Shown in pieces: positions 45,097 through 55,127 of a stretch of DNA of 64,000 nt; position 1 is the stretch's first letter; every line of letters begins with the position of its first letter. Source of the DNA: Halpernia humi (GTDB lineage: Bacteria; Bacteroidota; Bacteroidia; Flavobacteriales; Weeksellaceae). The notes below the pieces were generated by a model. It searched no databases, was not told where the DNA came from, and saw only the letters and a list, made by a program, of their open reading frames with translations. The translations under genes and the position numbers were made by a program. The stretch is taken from the NCBI RefSeq assembly GCF_900108025.1, contig NZ_FNUS01000001.1:930001-994000 (forward strand). The letters run 5' to 3'.

Positions 45097-46166
45097 TGGC
45101 AACAATTACTTTACATCGCGATAGATTACGCTACAATTTTGAACGTTTGGATTATTTATTTAAAACCAAAGACATCAATTGGTCGATTGTAACCAAAATT
45201 CTTTGTGGAAACGAACTTTTTTTGAAAGAAATTTTGGCTTTAAAACCCACTCAAGTTTGTGATTCTCGCGTCAGCAACCTCAAAGTTATTAAAAAACTGG
45301 AGCCAGAAATGGAAACCATTTACATAAAACCTACACCAAAACGCTCCGTTCCAGATGTTGTGAAATATGCTGATATTAGCATGAATACGAACATAGAAAC
45401 CATAAAAGCTCTCTCAAAAGAAGCCGTAAAACAAGAGAAAACGCATAAAATAATTATTATGATTGAACTTGGCGAACTGCGCGAAGGCGTAATGCGAGAA
45501 AATGTGGTGCATTTTTATAAACAAGTTTTCGATTTGCCAAATATTGAAGTAGTGGGTTTAGGCGCTAATCTTTCTTGCCTTTTCGGCGTTTTACCCAATA
45601 CCGACAAACTCATCCAACTTTGTCTTTACAAACAATTAATAGAAGCCACTTTTAATAAAAAAATACGCTACGTTTCTGGCGGTTCTTCTGTGACTATTCC
45701 ATTAATTTTTAAAAAAATGTTACCTGCAGGAATTAATCATTTTCGTGTAGGAGAAACACTTTATCAAGGCACAGACGTTTATAAAGATGAAAAAAGCAAC
45801 CTTTTGGAGCAAGACGTTTTTACTTTGCAAGCAGAAATTATAGAACTTATAGAAAAACCTATGGTTCCCGAAGGTGATTTTGGAACTAATCTGGAAGGTG
45901 AAACCTATCAAATTGAAGAAAATTTAGTAGGAAAAACTTCTTTTCGGGCGATTTTAGATTTAGGAATTTTAGATTTAGACCGTGTGAATATTTTCCCAAA
46001 AGATGAAAGCATTGGCTATTTTGGGTCCAGTTCTGATATGATTATTTTGGATTTGGGAGAAAATTTAAACAATTACAAAGTTGGAGATTTACTCGATTTT
46101 TCAATTAATTATATGGGCGCACTTCGCGCTATGAACTCGAATTATATTGAGAAAAAAGTGGTTTAA
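45096..46166 (+). CDS. PLP-dependent alanine/ornithine-type racemase
   Basis: 356 residues with the alanine-racemase N-terminal fold. The PLP lysine is in SIVTKILCGN (Lys38 approximately). Further features: HKIIIMIELGELREGV, GLGANLSCLFGVLP, YVSGGSSVTIPLIF and the C-terminal part NHFRVGETLYQGTDVYKDEKS. It resembles the group annotated as alanine/ornithine racemase (Orr-like); which amino acid it uses is not known. Start codon overlaps the stop of the acetyltransferase gene. A citrulline hydrolase lies about 440 bases beyond in the opposite orientation. Confidence 0.85.
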   Translation: MATITLHRDRLRYNFERLDYLFKTKDINWSIVTKILCGNELFLKEILALKPTQVCDSRVSNLKVIKKLEPEMETIYIKPTPKRSVPDVVKYADISMNTNIETIKALSKEAVKQEKTHKIIIMIELGELREGVMRENVVHFYKQVFDLPNIEVVGLGANLSCLFGVLPNTDKLIQLCLYKQLIEATFNKKIRYVSGGSSVTIPLIFKKMLPAGINHFRVGETLYQGTDVYKDEKSNLLEQDVFTLQAEIIELIEKPMVPEGDFGTNLEGETYQIEENLVGKTSFRAILDLGILDLDRVNIFPKDESIGYFGSSSDMIILDLGENLNNYKVGDLLDFSINYMGALRAMNSNYIEKKVV

Positions 46167-46264
46167 TTTTTCTAAAATTTTAAAAAAATTTCGTGAAAAT
46201 TCGTGAAATATTTTGCTAAATTTATTTCAATTTCAAAAGCTTATTTTTGCAAAAATATTTTCAA

Positions 46265-46597
46265 ATGCAACGCGCACTTATTTACTTTTTCGCTGGCACA
46301 ATCGTTAGTTTTCTGCTTTATTATCTATTTGTAGATACTCAAAAATTACTATTAAATACTTACTATTCAGTCGCTTTTGGCTCTGCGTGGGGTTTGGCTT
46401 ATTATCTTGACAATCCCAAATTTTCATTACCATTAAAATTGGGTGTTTCACTTCTGGGAATGGCAATTTTAGTGACAATAGGATTTTTTCTTTTCACGCC
46501 GCAATTGGCAGTCGCCTCCATTTTAAAATTTTCGATGATTTTTGTAGCTTATTATTTAATTGCGAGCTTTCGGCCAAGTAAATCTTTAAGAGAATAA
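46265..46597 (+). CDS. Small membrane protein, unknown
   Basis: 110 residues from ATG 46265, which follows a TATTTTTG -7 element (46242-46249) by 15 bases; a TTG start at 46247 would lie inside it. Three hydrophobic segments (about 5-25, 52-72 and 80-100) with an AFGSAWGLAYYLDNPKF motif. No family recognised. The gene ends seven bases before the convergent citrulline hydrolase gene. Confidence 0.6.
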   Translation: MQRALIYFFAGTIVSFLLYYLFVDTQKLLLNTYYSVAFGSAWGLAYYLDNPKFSLPLKLGVSLLGMAILVTIGFFLFTPQLAVASILKFSMIFVAYYLIASFRPSKSLRE

Positions 46598-46604
46598 TAT
46601 TTTC

Positions 46605-47528
46605 TTACACTTTAGGCAAAAAAACTTCAGCCAACATACATCTTGCACTTCCACCGCCATTGGTTTCGATGGTTTCTAAATTGGCGTAGATAATTTCACA
46701 ATATTTTTTAATATTTTCTATTTGGTTTGGAACTAAAGATTTAAAAGCAGATTCCGACATTATTAAAAATTTTTCGCCATTTATGTTTTTCAATTGCAAC
46801 ATATTTCCCGCAAACTGATGCATTTGGCTTTCTGAAATTTCAATTAATTCTTTCCCAGAATTTTTAATGACTTCAATTACTTTTTCACGCTCAATTTCGG
46901 CATCAATGCATTCTAGGCAAATCACTACAAAATCTTCCGCCACACACATCATCACGTTGGTGTGATAAATTGGTAATCTTTCGCCATTTGCCGTTTGAAA
47001 AGAATGAAAAACGATAGGTTCATAACCAATTTTTACACATAAATCTTTAAATAAATTTTCATCTAATCTCAATGAAACAGAGCCATAAGCCAATTTCTTA
47101 TCGTGGTCGAAGATAATACTTCCCGTTCCTTCTAAAAATAAATTTTCTTTTTCTGATGCCGATAAATCTACTATTTCCTTTAAACTAAAACCAGCATTTT
47201 TTACCGCTTCCAAAATTTCTGGGCGGCGTTCTAATCTGCGGTTTTCAGCAAACATCGGATAAAGAAAAGCACGCCCATTCTCATCAAAACTCACCCAATT
47301 ATTCGGGAAAATAGAATCTGGCGTGTAAGAATCTGCACTATCTTTTACCGTGATTACATTTATTTTTTTTGCCCGAAGCTTGGCTACAAAAGCATTAAAT
47401 TCTTCTAAAGCTTTCTCCTGTGTATTTGCATTTTCTGCATTGGTTTGGAAATAATTGTTTGCAGCAGTTTCGGCGTTAAACCCAAAATTCACGGGTTCTA
47501 TCATCAAAACAGTATCGGTAGTTTGCAT
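46605..47528 (-). CDS. ctlX: Citrulline utilization hydrolase CtlX
   Basis: 307-residue member of the arginine deiminase/amidinotransferase fold group. Features: an early LMIEPVNFGFNAETAANNYF, DSIFPNNWVSF, FLEGTGSIIFDH (acidic ligand), IYHTNVMMCVAE (His) and the catalytic Cys near the C-terminus in NGGGSARCMLAEVFLP. CtlX converts citrulline to ornithine and carbamate or ammonia and CO2, in a route that recycles ornithine. A second enzyme of the same superfamily is at 52411-53325, and an ornithine/alanine-type racemase is at 45096-46166. Divergent from cutC. Confidence 0.9.
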   Translation of the reverse strand: MQTTDTVLMIEPVNFGFNAETAANNYFQTNAENANTQEKALEEFNAFVAKLRAKKINVITVKDSADSYTPDSIFPNNWVSFDENGRAFLYPMFAENRRLERRPEILEAVKNAGFSLKEIVDLSASEKENLFLEGTGSIIFDHDKKLAYGSVSLRLDENLFKDLCVKIGYEPIVFHSFQTANGERLPIYHTNVMMCVAEDFVVICLECIDAEIEREKVIEVIKNSGKELIEISESQMHQFAGNMLQLKNINGEKFLIMSESAFKSLVPNQIENIKKYCEIIYANLETIETNGGGSARCMLAEVFLPKV

Positions 47529-47575
47529 ATTTTTTATTTAAAAATTTTTAAAGAATTACTTTTTTAAAGTTTGCA

Positions 47576-47583
47576 CAAAAATA
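47576..47583 (-). promoter_or_regulatory. -7 element of ctlX
   Basis: TATTTTTG on the minus strand, about 47 bases before ATG 47528; no clear -33. Confidence 0.35.
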
Positions 47584-47616
47584 ACTAAATTTAAAGGATA
47601 TTAAAAAGAAATAAAA

Positions 47617-48279
47617 ATGCTTGAAATTGCCTGTTTTGAAATCACTTCTGCCGAAATTGCGCTGCAATCTTCTGCCGATAGAATTGAACTTTGCAAGGAA
47701 ATTACTTTGGGCGGATTGACGCCCGAAATTGAAGAATTCAAATATTTAAAGCAAAAATTTCTGAAACCAATTTACGTCATGATTCGCCCAAAAGGCGGCG
47801 GCTTTTTCTATGATTTAGAAGAATTTAACATGATGATTAAAAGCATTGAATTGTTTAAAAATTGGGGCGCAGATGGTTTTGTTTTCGGGATTCTAGATGA
47901 AAATAATGAAATTGATGTAGAAAGAAATTCTTTTTTAGTAGAACTCGCAAATCCAATTCCGTGCACGTTTCAACGCGCTTTCGACCGAACTAAAAATTTA
48001 GAAAAATCCTGCGAAACACTAATTGAAATTGGCTTTGAAAATATTCTAACTTCCGGTGGCGAAAAAACAGCAAAAGAAGGCCAAGAAAATCTGAAAATGT
48101 TAATAGAAAAATATTCCGACAAAATTAATATTTTAATCGGCGGAAATGTGCGCTCGGAAAATGTTGAGGAAATTAAAACATTTACTAACGGTAGGCATTT
48201 TCATTCTTCTGCAATACCAATCTATGAGCAGTTTGCAAATGATGAGGAAATTAGAAAACTGAAAAGGTTTTCTGTTTAG
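47617..48279 (+). CDS. cutC: CutC family protein
   Basis: 220 residues, TIM-barrel protein named for copper homeostasis in E. coli, though its biochemical role is unsettled. Motifs: LEIACFEITSAEIALQSSADRIELCKEITLGGLTPE, YVMIRPKGGGFFYDLEEF, GADGFVFGILDENNEID, TFQRAFDRTKN, LTSGGEKTAKEG and GRHFHSSAIP. Normal length. No copper transporter is nearby. The downstream repeats may belong to its 3' end. Confidence 0.92.
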   Translation: MLEIACFEITSAEIALQSSADRIELCKEITLGGLTPEIEEFKYLKQKFLKPIYVMIRPKGGGFFYDLEEFNMMIKSIELFKNWGADGFVFGILDENNEIDVERNSFLVELANPIPCTFQRAFDRTKNLEKSCETLIEIGFENILTSGGEKTAKEGQENLKMLIEKYSDKINILIGGNVRSENVEEIKTFTNGRHFHSSAIPIYEQFANDEEIRKLKRFSV

Positions 48280-48409
48280 ATTTTACCACAAAGTCACAAA
48301 GATTTTAAATGATTTTTAGTTAAAATAGGACACAAAGAATTATGGGTTTTAGGTTTAAATTTTAATAATTTCTCTTTAGATTTTACCACAAAGTCACAAA
48401 AATTTTAAA
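48275..48409. repeat. Direct repeats after cutC
   Basis: The 35-base sequence ttagattttaccacaaagtc... occurs at 48275-48309 and again at 48375-48409 with two differences. A related inverse-complement piece (gtgactttgtagtgaaa) follows at about 48422-48438. The first copy overlaps the cutC stop codon. Confidence 0.65.
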
Positions 48410-48441
48410 CGATAAAACTTCGTGACTTTGTAGTGAAAACT

Positions 48442-49635
48442 TTAACATAAATCAATTAACACAAAAGAAACTGAATTTTCATTTTCTTTAAAAATTTTCT
48501 TTAAATTTTTAAAACTTAAAATTCCAATAAAATAAGCATCTTTTTTGTTGCCATAAAATTCTTCAATTTCCTCGAAAAATGGTCTAAAAAAATCGCTTTT
48601 TTCAATCGAATGACGGAATAAAACTTTTAGTTTAAAATCTTCTGTTAAATAAAAACCATCATTATTGATAATTTTTTTATACTCGTATTTATAATCATAA
48701 CTCAGAGCCGAAATATCCGATAAAACAGCACTTGCAGTTGGAAAAGAACCCGCACCACGACCAGAAAAAAACTGTTTATCTGCAAAAGCGGTTTTAACTT
48801 TCACGCCATTAAAAACATCATTTACCGTAGAAAAAGAACTTTCAGAAGAGATAAATTTCGGAATTACCAACGCAATAATTTCCTTATCATTTTTCTTGTG
48901 CGCATAAACCAATAACTTAATCTGAAGGTTTTTCTCTCTCGCATAAGCCAATTCTAAATTGGATAAATTCTGAATTCCGAGATTAAAAACCTCATCAGGA
49001 TTTGTAATAATCCCAAAAGAATGCGCCAATAAAATTTGCAGTTTTGAGCGCGCATCAAATCCGCCAGTGTCTAGAATTGGGTTGCTTTCTGCATAACCTT
49101 TTTCTTGCGCTTCTTCTAGAGCTGCAGGAAAAGCGACGTTTTCATGGTAAATTTTACTCAAAATATAATTGGTGGAGCCATTCACAATTCCTTCCAAAGA
49201 TTCTAAAAAATCATTATTATAATATTCTTCTAAATTTCTGATGATGGGAATACTGCCACAAACCGAGGCTTCATAAAGAAAAGAAACCTGGTGTTTTTTC
49301 TGTAAATCGTAGATTTCTTGAAAATGTTCTGCGAGCATTTTTTTATTAGCCGAAACGACGGATTTTCCTTTTTGCATCGCTATTTTTACGATTTCAAAAG
49401 CGGCTTCAGAATCATCAATTAATTCTACAACAGTGTTAATTTCGTCATCATTTAGAATATCAAATTTATCGTAGGTGAAGTGATTTGCGGAAATATTTCT
49501 TTCTTTTTCCGGATGTTTCACCACAATTTTTTTGATTTTTGCATCTAGATTTTTTGCCTGATGAAGCACTTCATATAAACCGCTTCCCACAACGCCGTAG
49601 CCAAATAATCCTATATTTAATTTCTTCTTTTTCAT
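48442..49635 (-). CDS. hom: Homoserine dehydrogenase, monofunctional
   Basis: 397 residues. Reduces aspartate semialdehyde to homoserine, the branch point to threonine and methionine. Rossmann motif GLFGYGVVGSGLYEVL, SANKKMLAEH, VNGSTNYILSKI, and the catalytic stretch AESNPILDTGGFDARSKLQILLAHSFG. Residues beyond the catalytic core (about 330-397) are extra and could be regulatory; no aspartokinase is fused. Last gene of the metY-metX-hom operon (gap 17 bases), under the SAM riboswitch. Confidence 0.95.
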   Translation of the reverse strand: MKKKKLNIGLFGYGVVGSGLYEVLHQAKNLDAKIKKIVVKHPEKERNISANHFTYDKFDILNDDEINTVVELIDDSEAAFEIVKIAMQKGKSVVSANKKMLAEHFQEIYDLQKKHQVSFLYEASVCGSIPIIRNLEEYYNNDFLESLEGIVNGSTNYILSKIYHENVAFPAALEEAQEKGYAESNPILDTGGFDARSKLQILLAHSFGIITNPDEVFNLGIQNLSNLELAYAREKNLQIKLLVYAHKKNDKEIIALVIPKFISSESSFSTVNDVFNGVKVKTAFADKQFFSGRGAGSFPTASAVLSDISALSYDYKYEYKKIINNDGFYLTEDFKLKVLFRHSIEKSDFFRPFFEEIEEFYGNKKDAYFIGILSFKNLKKIFKENENSVSFVLIDLC

Positions 49636-49652
49636 TTAATTTTTTTTAATTT

Positions 49653-50600
49653 TTAAGACTTTAAATCTTCAAAATGATTTTTTAACAGTTCTGAAATTTT
49701 TTCAGTTTCCAGTAAAAAACCATCGTGTCCGTACAATGATTTTATAATTTCAAACTTGGCATTTTTGATATTTTTCGCTAAATATTTTTGTTCAGAAACT
49801 GGGAAAAGCAAATCACTTTCAATTCCGATAACAAGCGTTTTTGCCTTAATTTTAGATAAAGCATTTTCGATTGAAGTTCGGTTTCGTCCCAAATTTTGAG
49901 TGTCCATGCTTTTCGACAACATCCAATAACTTTCGTTTGTAAATCTTTTTTTTAATTTTTCACCCTGATAATTTTGATAAGAAGAAGCGCGGAAATGATT
50001 CAGTTTTTCTTCATCATCTTTTTGGGTTTCATTGAATGTTTCATAATTTCGGTAAGAAAGCAGCGCAATTGCTCGCGCCGCTTCAATGCCATTTTCACCA
50101 GAATGTAACGCCATTCTTTGGGCTTCATTAAAGGCAATTCCCCAAGGCGAATGTTTTGCATTAGTGGCAATCACGAATAAATTTTTAATAAAATCTGGGT
50201 TTGTAACTGACCATTCCAAAGCCTGCATTCCGCCGAGAGAACCGCCAAGCAAAAAATCTATTTTAGATATTTCGAGAAAATCTGCTAATCTTTGGTGCAT
50301 TTCTACCATATCCCGAATCGAAATAATTGGCAAATTTTCTTCTGATTTGAATGAAGTTCCGTAACATGAGCCCAAAATATTTGCACAAATAATGGTATAT
50401 TTTTCAGAATTAAACAAGTTATTTTTTCCGAATAAACCATTCCACCAATCTTCTACATCTGAATTTGCCGTTAACGCATGGCAAACCCAAACAATTTTTT
50501 TTGAAGGTGAAAAGTCACCAAAAATTTGATAGGCGATATTGACATCAGATATTTTTGTACCAGATTCAAGAACAAAATCTTCTGTTTTAAAATGTTTCAA
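49653..50600 (-). CDS. metX: Homoserine O-acetyltransferase
   Basis: 315-residue alpha/beta hydrolase-fold acetyltransferase; uses acetyl-CoA to activate homoserine for methionine synthesis. Nucleophile elbow LLGGSLGGMQALEWS (Ser about 126), Asp in IGIESDLLFP and His in YGHDGFLLE, as in MetX. Family motifs NIAYQIFGDFSPSKKIVWVCHALTANSDV and NILGSCYGTS. Substrate acetyl versus succinyl cannot be told from the motifs alone, but the adjacent metY favours O-acetylhomoserine. Gap of 16 bases to metY. Confidence 0.93.
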   Translation of the reverse strand: MKHFKTEDFVLESGTKISDVNIAYQIFGDFSPSKKIVWVCHALTANSDVEDWWNGLFGKNNLFNSEKYTIICANILGSCYGTSFKSEENLPIISIRDMVEMHQRLADFLEISKIDFLLGGSLGGMQALEWSVTNPDFIKNLFVIATNAKHSPWGIAFNEAQRMALHSGENGIEAARAIALLSYRNYETFNETQKDDEEKLNHFRASSYQNYQGEKLKKRFTNESYWMLSKSMDTQNLGRNRTSIENALSKIKAKTLVIGIESDLLFPVSEQKYLAKNIKNAKFEIIKSLYGHDGFLLETEKISELLKNHFEDLKS

Positions 50601-50616
50601 AACTTTCCTTTTAAAA

Positions 50617-51915
<1,299 letters not shown>

Positions 51916-51976
51916 TTAAATAATTTTATTTTAAATTTTTGCAACTTATCTTTTGAAAAGTGTTACCAAAAGAGCA

Positions 51977-52010
51977 TAAAAAAAACTCTTTCGATAAGTT
52001 GAAAGAGTTT
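51977..52010 (-). terminator. Riboswitch-controlled terminator before metY
   Basis: Minus-strand stem aaactctttc / gaaagagttt with loop aacttatc and a run of T. The loop aacttatc is complementary to gataagt in the 3' side of the riboswitch P1 stem, which would allow mutually exclusive folding. Confidence 0.75.
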
Positions 52011-52047
52011 GATATAAATATTGAGTAATATTTTAATTTCTAATTCT

Positions 52048-52153
52048 GACTTATCTTTCCCGCTAATGCGAGTTGAATTTTGCACCTTATTTATTTCTAA
52101 ACAGGTTGCCAAAGTTTCACTGGGTCAATTCCCTCCACTTTTCTGAATAAGTT
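52048..52153 (-). ncRNA. SAM-I (S-box) riboswitch
   Basis: On the minus strand all core S-box elements occur in order: P1 5' strand aacttattc, AGA-type bend, GGAGGGA, then CCCagTGAAA, GGCAACC, GGTGCaAAATtC, a P4 hairpin (cgc-atta-gcg) and the closing P1 strand agataagt. The P1 strands pair over seven bases. It precedes metY-metX-hom with a terminator in between, so SAM binding should promote termination and lower transcription. Confidence 0.93.
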
Positions 52154-52184
52154 GCGATGTTTTTAAAGAACGTAATTTCTTCTG

Positions 52185-52215
52185 CAAAGATAGAAATGTT
52201 TTTTTAATCTCCAAA
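52185..52215 (-). promoter_or_regulatory. Promoter of the riboswitch-metYX-hom operon
   Basis: Minus strand TTTG (52215-52212), exactly 19 bases, then TATCTTTG (52192-52185): a perfect match to the Bacteroidota promoter. The start should be near 52178, about 25 bases before the riboswitch. Confidence 0.8.
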
Positions 52216-52308
52216 TTAATTTTAAAAAATTGGTTTACGCCCGGAGATTTTGCGAATGGGGTAGATTATTTTCTAAATTATTGCAGCAGTTTATTTTTTG
52301 CGATACTT

Positions 52309-52389
52309 GCGCCCCGGCCTGAGTGAAGCTCTTTTTTGTGCAGCGCAGCGGAACAAAAAAAGCGGGAACGGAGGACGGAAAAGGCGCCC
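52309..52389. other. Structured non-coding element
   Basis: An 81-base GC-rich island in AT-rich DNA with outer arms gcgcc / ggcgc, then an inner arm cttttttgt / acaaaaaaag separated by gcagcgcagcgga, and GC-rich internal segments (ccggcctgag, agcgggaacggagg). The inner hairpin is flanked by an extra A run after the outer arm. It could be the terminator of the arginine-hydrolase gene on the minus strand, a small RNA, or a dispersed repeat; from the sequence alone the class is open. Confidence 0.5.
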
Positions 52390-52410
52390 AAAAAAAAATT
52401 AAAAAAGTGA

Positions 52411-53325
52411 TTATTCGCGAATTAGTGGCAAAGTTGAGCAGCGTAAAAGGCCGCCCATTTTAGAGATTTCGCGGTAAGAAATTTCTTCAACCGTCATTCC
52501 CCATTCATTTCTTAAGTGATTGTTTAGTCTTGTAAACGTTTTATCGGAGACGATTACGTCTGGTGAAATAGAGAAAATATTTGGGTTCATTTCGAACATT
52601 TCTTCACTGGTGACGTGAAAGCAGTTTTCTTCGCCGAAAATATCTACGATGAGTTGATAATCGTTTTCATCTACGAATCCATCTTTGTAAATGATACATT
52701 TATCTTTCCCAACAGGATTAAAAGTACAATCTAAATGCAAAATTCCGACTGATGGATCTTGGTCATTTTTTTTGAGTTCAAAATCTAAAATTCTCTTTTT
52801 TGGAAAGTATTCTTTCAGAATTTCTATGGCATATTGATTAGTGCGTGCGGTTTTAAAATTGCGGTAATCTTCGCTGTAACAAGTGCCTATGAAAATAAAA
52901 TCATTCCAAACAATAACGTCGCCGCCCTCAATATGTGCGGTTTCCGGAAGATTAATAATGTCGCGCCATTTTACTTTTTCAAAAATTTTTCGGTATGCTT
53001 CCTGTTCATCAGATCTGTCGTGAATGACGTTTGAAATAATCATTTTGTCTTCAATGACAAAGGCGACATCACGGGCAAAAACTTGGTTATAATCTTCAAT
53101 AATTTCTGGGCGAAAGACTTCTACATCATATTTTTTTAGTACTTTTTCAAACGCATCCATTTCTAAAATAATATCTTCTTCTAAAGGATAAATATTGTTC
53201 TGAACGCTATGATAAGATTTCGCATCATAACTTTCTTCTAAATTTGGTGCTTCCCCCATAGAATTTGGCTGGCCGAGAACTACAGATTTTAATGTTCCTG
53301 TTTCGTTTTTTATATTTAATTTCAT
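52411..53325 (-). CDS. Arginine deiminase/DDAH-superfamily hydrolase
   Basis: 304 residues of the amidino-hydrolase fold, annotated in relatives as dimethylarginine dimethylaminohydrolase or arginine-deiminase family. Key sites: an acidic motif AHIEGGDVIVW (Glu-Gly-Gly-Asp), LHLDCTFNPVG (His) and the catalytic Cys near the C-terminus in KMGGLLRCSTLPL. No signal peptide. The substrate is uncertain: arginine, dimethylarginine or a related guanidine. The product, citrulline, would be a substrate for the CtlX-type enzyme at 46605-47528. It lies on the same strand as gltA, with a terminator in between. Confidence 0.82.
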   Translation of the reverse strand: MKLNIKNETGTLKSVVLGQPNSMGEAPNLEESYDAKSYHSVQNNIYPLEEDIILEMDAFEKVLKKYDVEVFRPEIIEDYNQVFARDVAFVIEDKMIISNVIHDRSDEQEAYRKIFEKVKWRDIINLPETAHIEGGDVIVWNDFIFIGTCYSEDYRNFKTARTNQYAIEILKEYFPKKRILDFELKKNDQDPSVGILHLDCTFNPVGKDKCIIYKDGFVDENDYQLIVDIFGEENCFHVTSEEMFEMNPNIFSISPDVIVSDKTFTRLNNHLRNEWGMTVEEISYREISKMGGLLRCSTLPLIRE

Positions 53326-53700
53326 ATGTAGATTTTATTTTTAAAAGGTCATATGTTATCGCCTTAATCTTCGTTAGAGTTGGTTTGTAAACTTGTTAAT
53401 GGCGATTTCATATAAAGCGATTAATTATCTTTCAAATGTCTCGTTCAATCGCTTAGTTTGCTGCGTGTTTTGTTGCAAAATTATTATGGCGATTTCAAAT
53501 GTTGAGAATTACACAAATATACGGAAATTGGATGTTAGATTTGGAGATTTGATTGTGAAGATTTTGAATACTTTTTCACGTAAAATAACGCAATTTTTAA
53601 TACAATGGTGCAATGAAAGGGAATTTATAATTTGGGGGAGAAATTTTGAATATTTTTTTTGCGAAGACATCAAATTTTGGATACTGAAAAATCTATCCAT
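53326..53700. other. Intergenic region before the hydrolase gene
   Basis: No gene recognised. atggcgatttca occurs at 53399 and 53487, and agcgatt/aatcgct form an inverted repeat at about 53416 and 53448. A TAATTTTG at 53483-53476 (minus) could be a -7 element of the hydrolase gene with a leader of about 145 bases. A 120-codon open frame on the plus strand spans the region but shows no protein-like features and runs through the gltA terminator. Confidence 0.4.
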
Positions 53701-53730
53701 AAAAAATCCCCTTAAAATAAGGGGATTTTC
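53701..53730 (-). terminator. Terminator of gltA
   Basis: aaaatcccctta / taaggggatttt stem with a short aaa loop and flanking T run on the minus strand, 28 bases after the gltA stop. Confidence 0.85.
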
Positions 53731-53757
53731 GATCAAATTATTTAATAAATATTAAAT

Positions 53758-55044
53758 TTATCTTTCTTCTATTTCCACGTAATTTCTTGGAGTAGCACCT
53801 TGATAAACTTGTCTTGGTCTGCCAATCGGGTCACCGTGAAGACGCATTTCTTTCCATTGAGAAATCCATCCTGGTAGTCTTCCTAATGCGAACATTACTG
53901 TAAACATTTCTGTTGGAATTCCTAGCGCGCGATAAATAATTCCGGAATAGAAATCTACATTTGGGTAGAGTTTTCTTTCGATGAAATATTCATCTTCTAA
54001 GGCTACTTTTTCTAATTGACGGGCAATATCTAGGGCTTTATCTTCAATTCCTAAAGCATCAAAAATATCGTCTGCTGCTTTTTTAATGATTTTTGCTCTT
54101 GGGTCAAAGTTTTTGTAAACTCTGTGACCAAAACCCATTAAACGGAAATTATCGTCTTTATTTTTGGCTTTTTCTACATATTTTGCAACATCACCGCCAT
54201 CTTGAGCAATCATTTCCAACATTTCAATTACAGCTTGATTGGCACCGCCGTGAAGTGGCCCCCAAAGTGCAGAAATTCCAGCAGAAACGGATGCAAACAA
54301 ACCAGTATGTGCGGAACCGACCATTCTTACAGTAGATGTAGAACAATTTTGCTCGTGATCTGCATGAAGAATTAATAATTTATTTAAAGCATTTACCACG
54401 GTCGGATTTAATTCAAATTCCTTGTTTGGTACGCGGAAAACCATTTTATAAAAATTTTCTACATAATTTAAACTGTTATCGCCGTGGTTAATTGGCAAGC
54501 CCATTTTTTTTCTATAAGTCCAGGCGCAAAGGTGTGAAAATTTTGCGATTAACATTTCTGCGGCGTGGTCTAAATCGTCTTTGGAATTAACGTCAACTGC
54601 TTTTGGGTTAAATGCCGTCAATGCAGAAGTGAGTGAAGATAAAACGCCCATTGGGTGTGCAGACCGAGGGAAAGCATCTATCAAACGCTTCATTTCATCG
54701 GCTACAAAATTATATTTTTTTATACCGTTTTCAAAAGATAAAAATTGCTCTTTTGTGGGCAATTCTCCATAAAGTAACAGATACATCACCTCTGAAAAAT
54801 TAGATTTCTCTGCGATTTGTTCTATTGGATATCCGCGGTAAAATAATTCGCCTTTATCACCGTCTAAATAAGTTATTTCGCTGATTGTAGCGCCTGTGTT
54901 TTTATAACCTAAATCCAGTGTAATTAGACCTGTATCGCCTCTTAATTTAGAAATATCTATTCCTCTATCGCCCATAGTACTTTCTATGATGGGAAATTCG
55001 AAAGATTTTCCATCGTAGTTAAGCGTAACTTTATTATCTGACAT
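53758..55044 (-). CDS. gltA: Citrate synthase
   Basis: 428-residue enzyme of the TCA cycle that condenses oxaloacetate and acetyl-CoA. Motifs: ITYLDGDKGELFYRGYPIEQIAE, SAHTGLFASVSAGISALWGPLHGGANQA (His), GFGHRVYKNFDPRAKI (His) and NVDFYSGIIYRALGIPTEMFTVMFALGR (Asp). Length agrees with the larger, NADH-sensitive type of Gram-negative bacteria, but regulation cannot be read here. 83 bases after eno on the same strand; may be co-transcribed. Confidence 0.98.
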   Translation of the reverse strand: MSDNKVTLNYDGKSFEFPIIESTMGDRGIDISKLRGDTGLITLDLGYKNTGATISEITYLDGDKGELFYRGYPIEQIAEKSNFSEVMYLLLYGELPTKEQFLSFENGIKKYNFVADEMKRLIDAFPRSAHPMGVLSSLTSALTAFNPKAVDVNSKDDLDHAAEMLIAKFSHLCAWTYRKKMGLPINHGDNSLNYVENFYKMVFRVPNKEFELNPTVVNALNKLLILHADHEQNCSTSTVRMVGSAHTGLFASVSAGISALWGPLHGGANQAVIEMLEMIAQDGGDVAKYVEKAKNKDDNFRLMGFGHRVYKNFDPRAKIIKKAADDIFDALGIEDKALDIARQLEKVALEDEYFIERKLYPNVDFYSGIIYRALGIPTEMFTVMFALGRLPGWISQWKEMRLHGDPIGRPRQVYQGATPRNYVEIEER

Positions 55045-55127
55045 ATTCTTTAATAATTTTTTTTAAATTTAGGTAAAAATACTACGGAATGCAAAAGATT
55101 TTGAAATAATATAATGCATTTTATCTA

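Noticed and set aside
53393-53755. 120-codon open frame on the plus strand beside gltA
   Set aside because: No recognisable domain or signal, unusual composition, and it runs through the gltA terminator hairpin.
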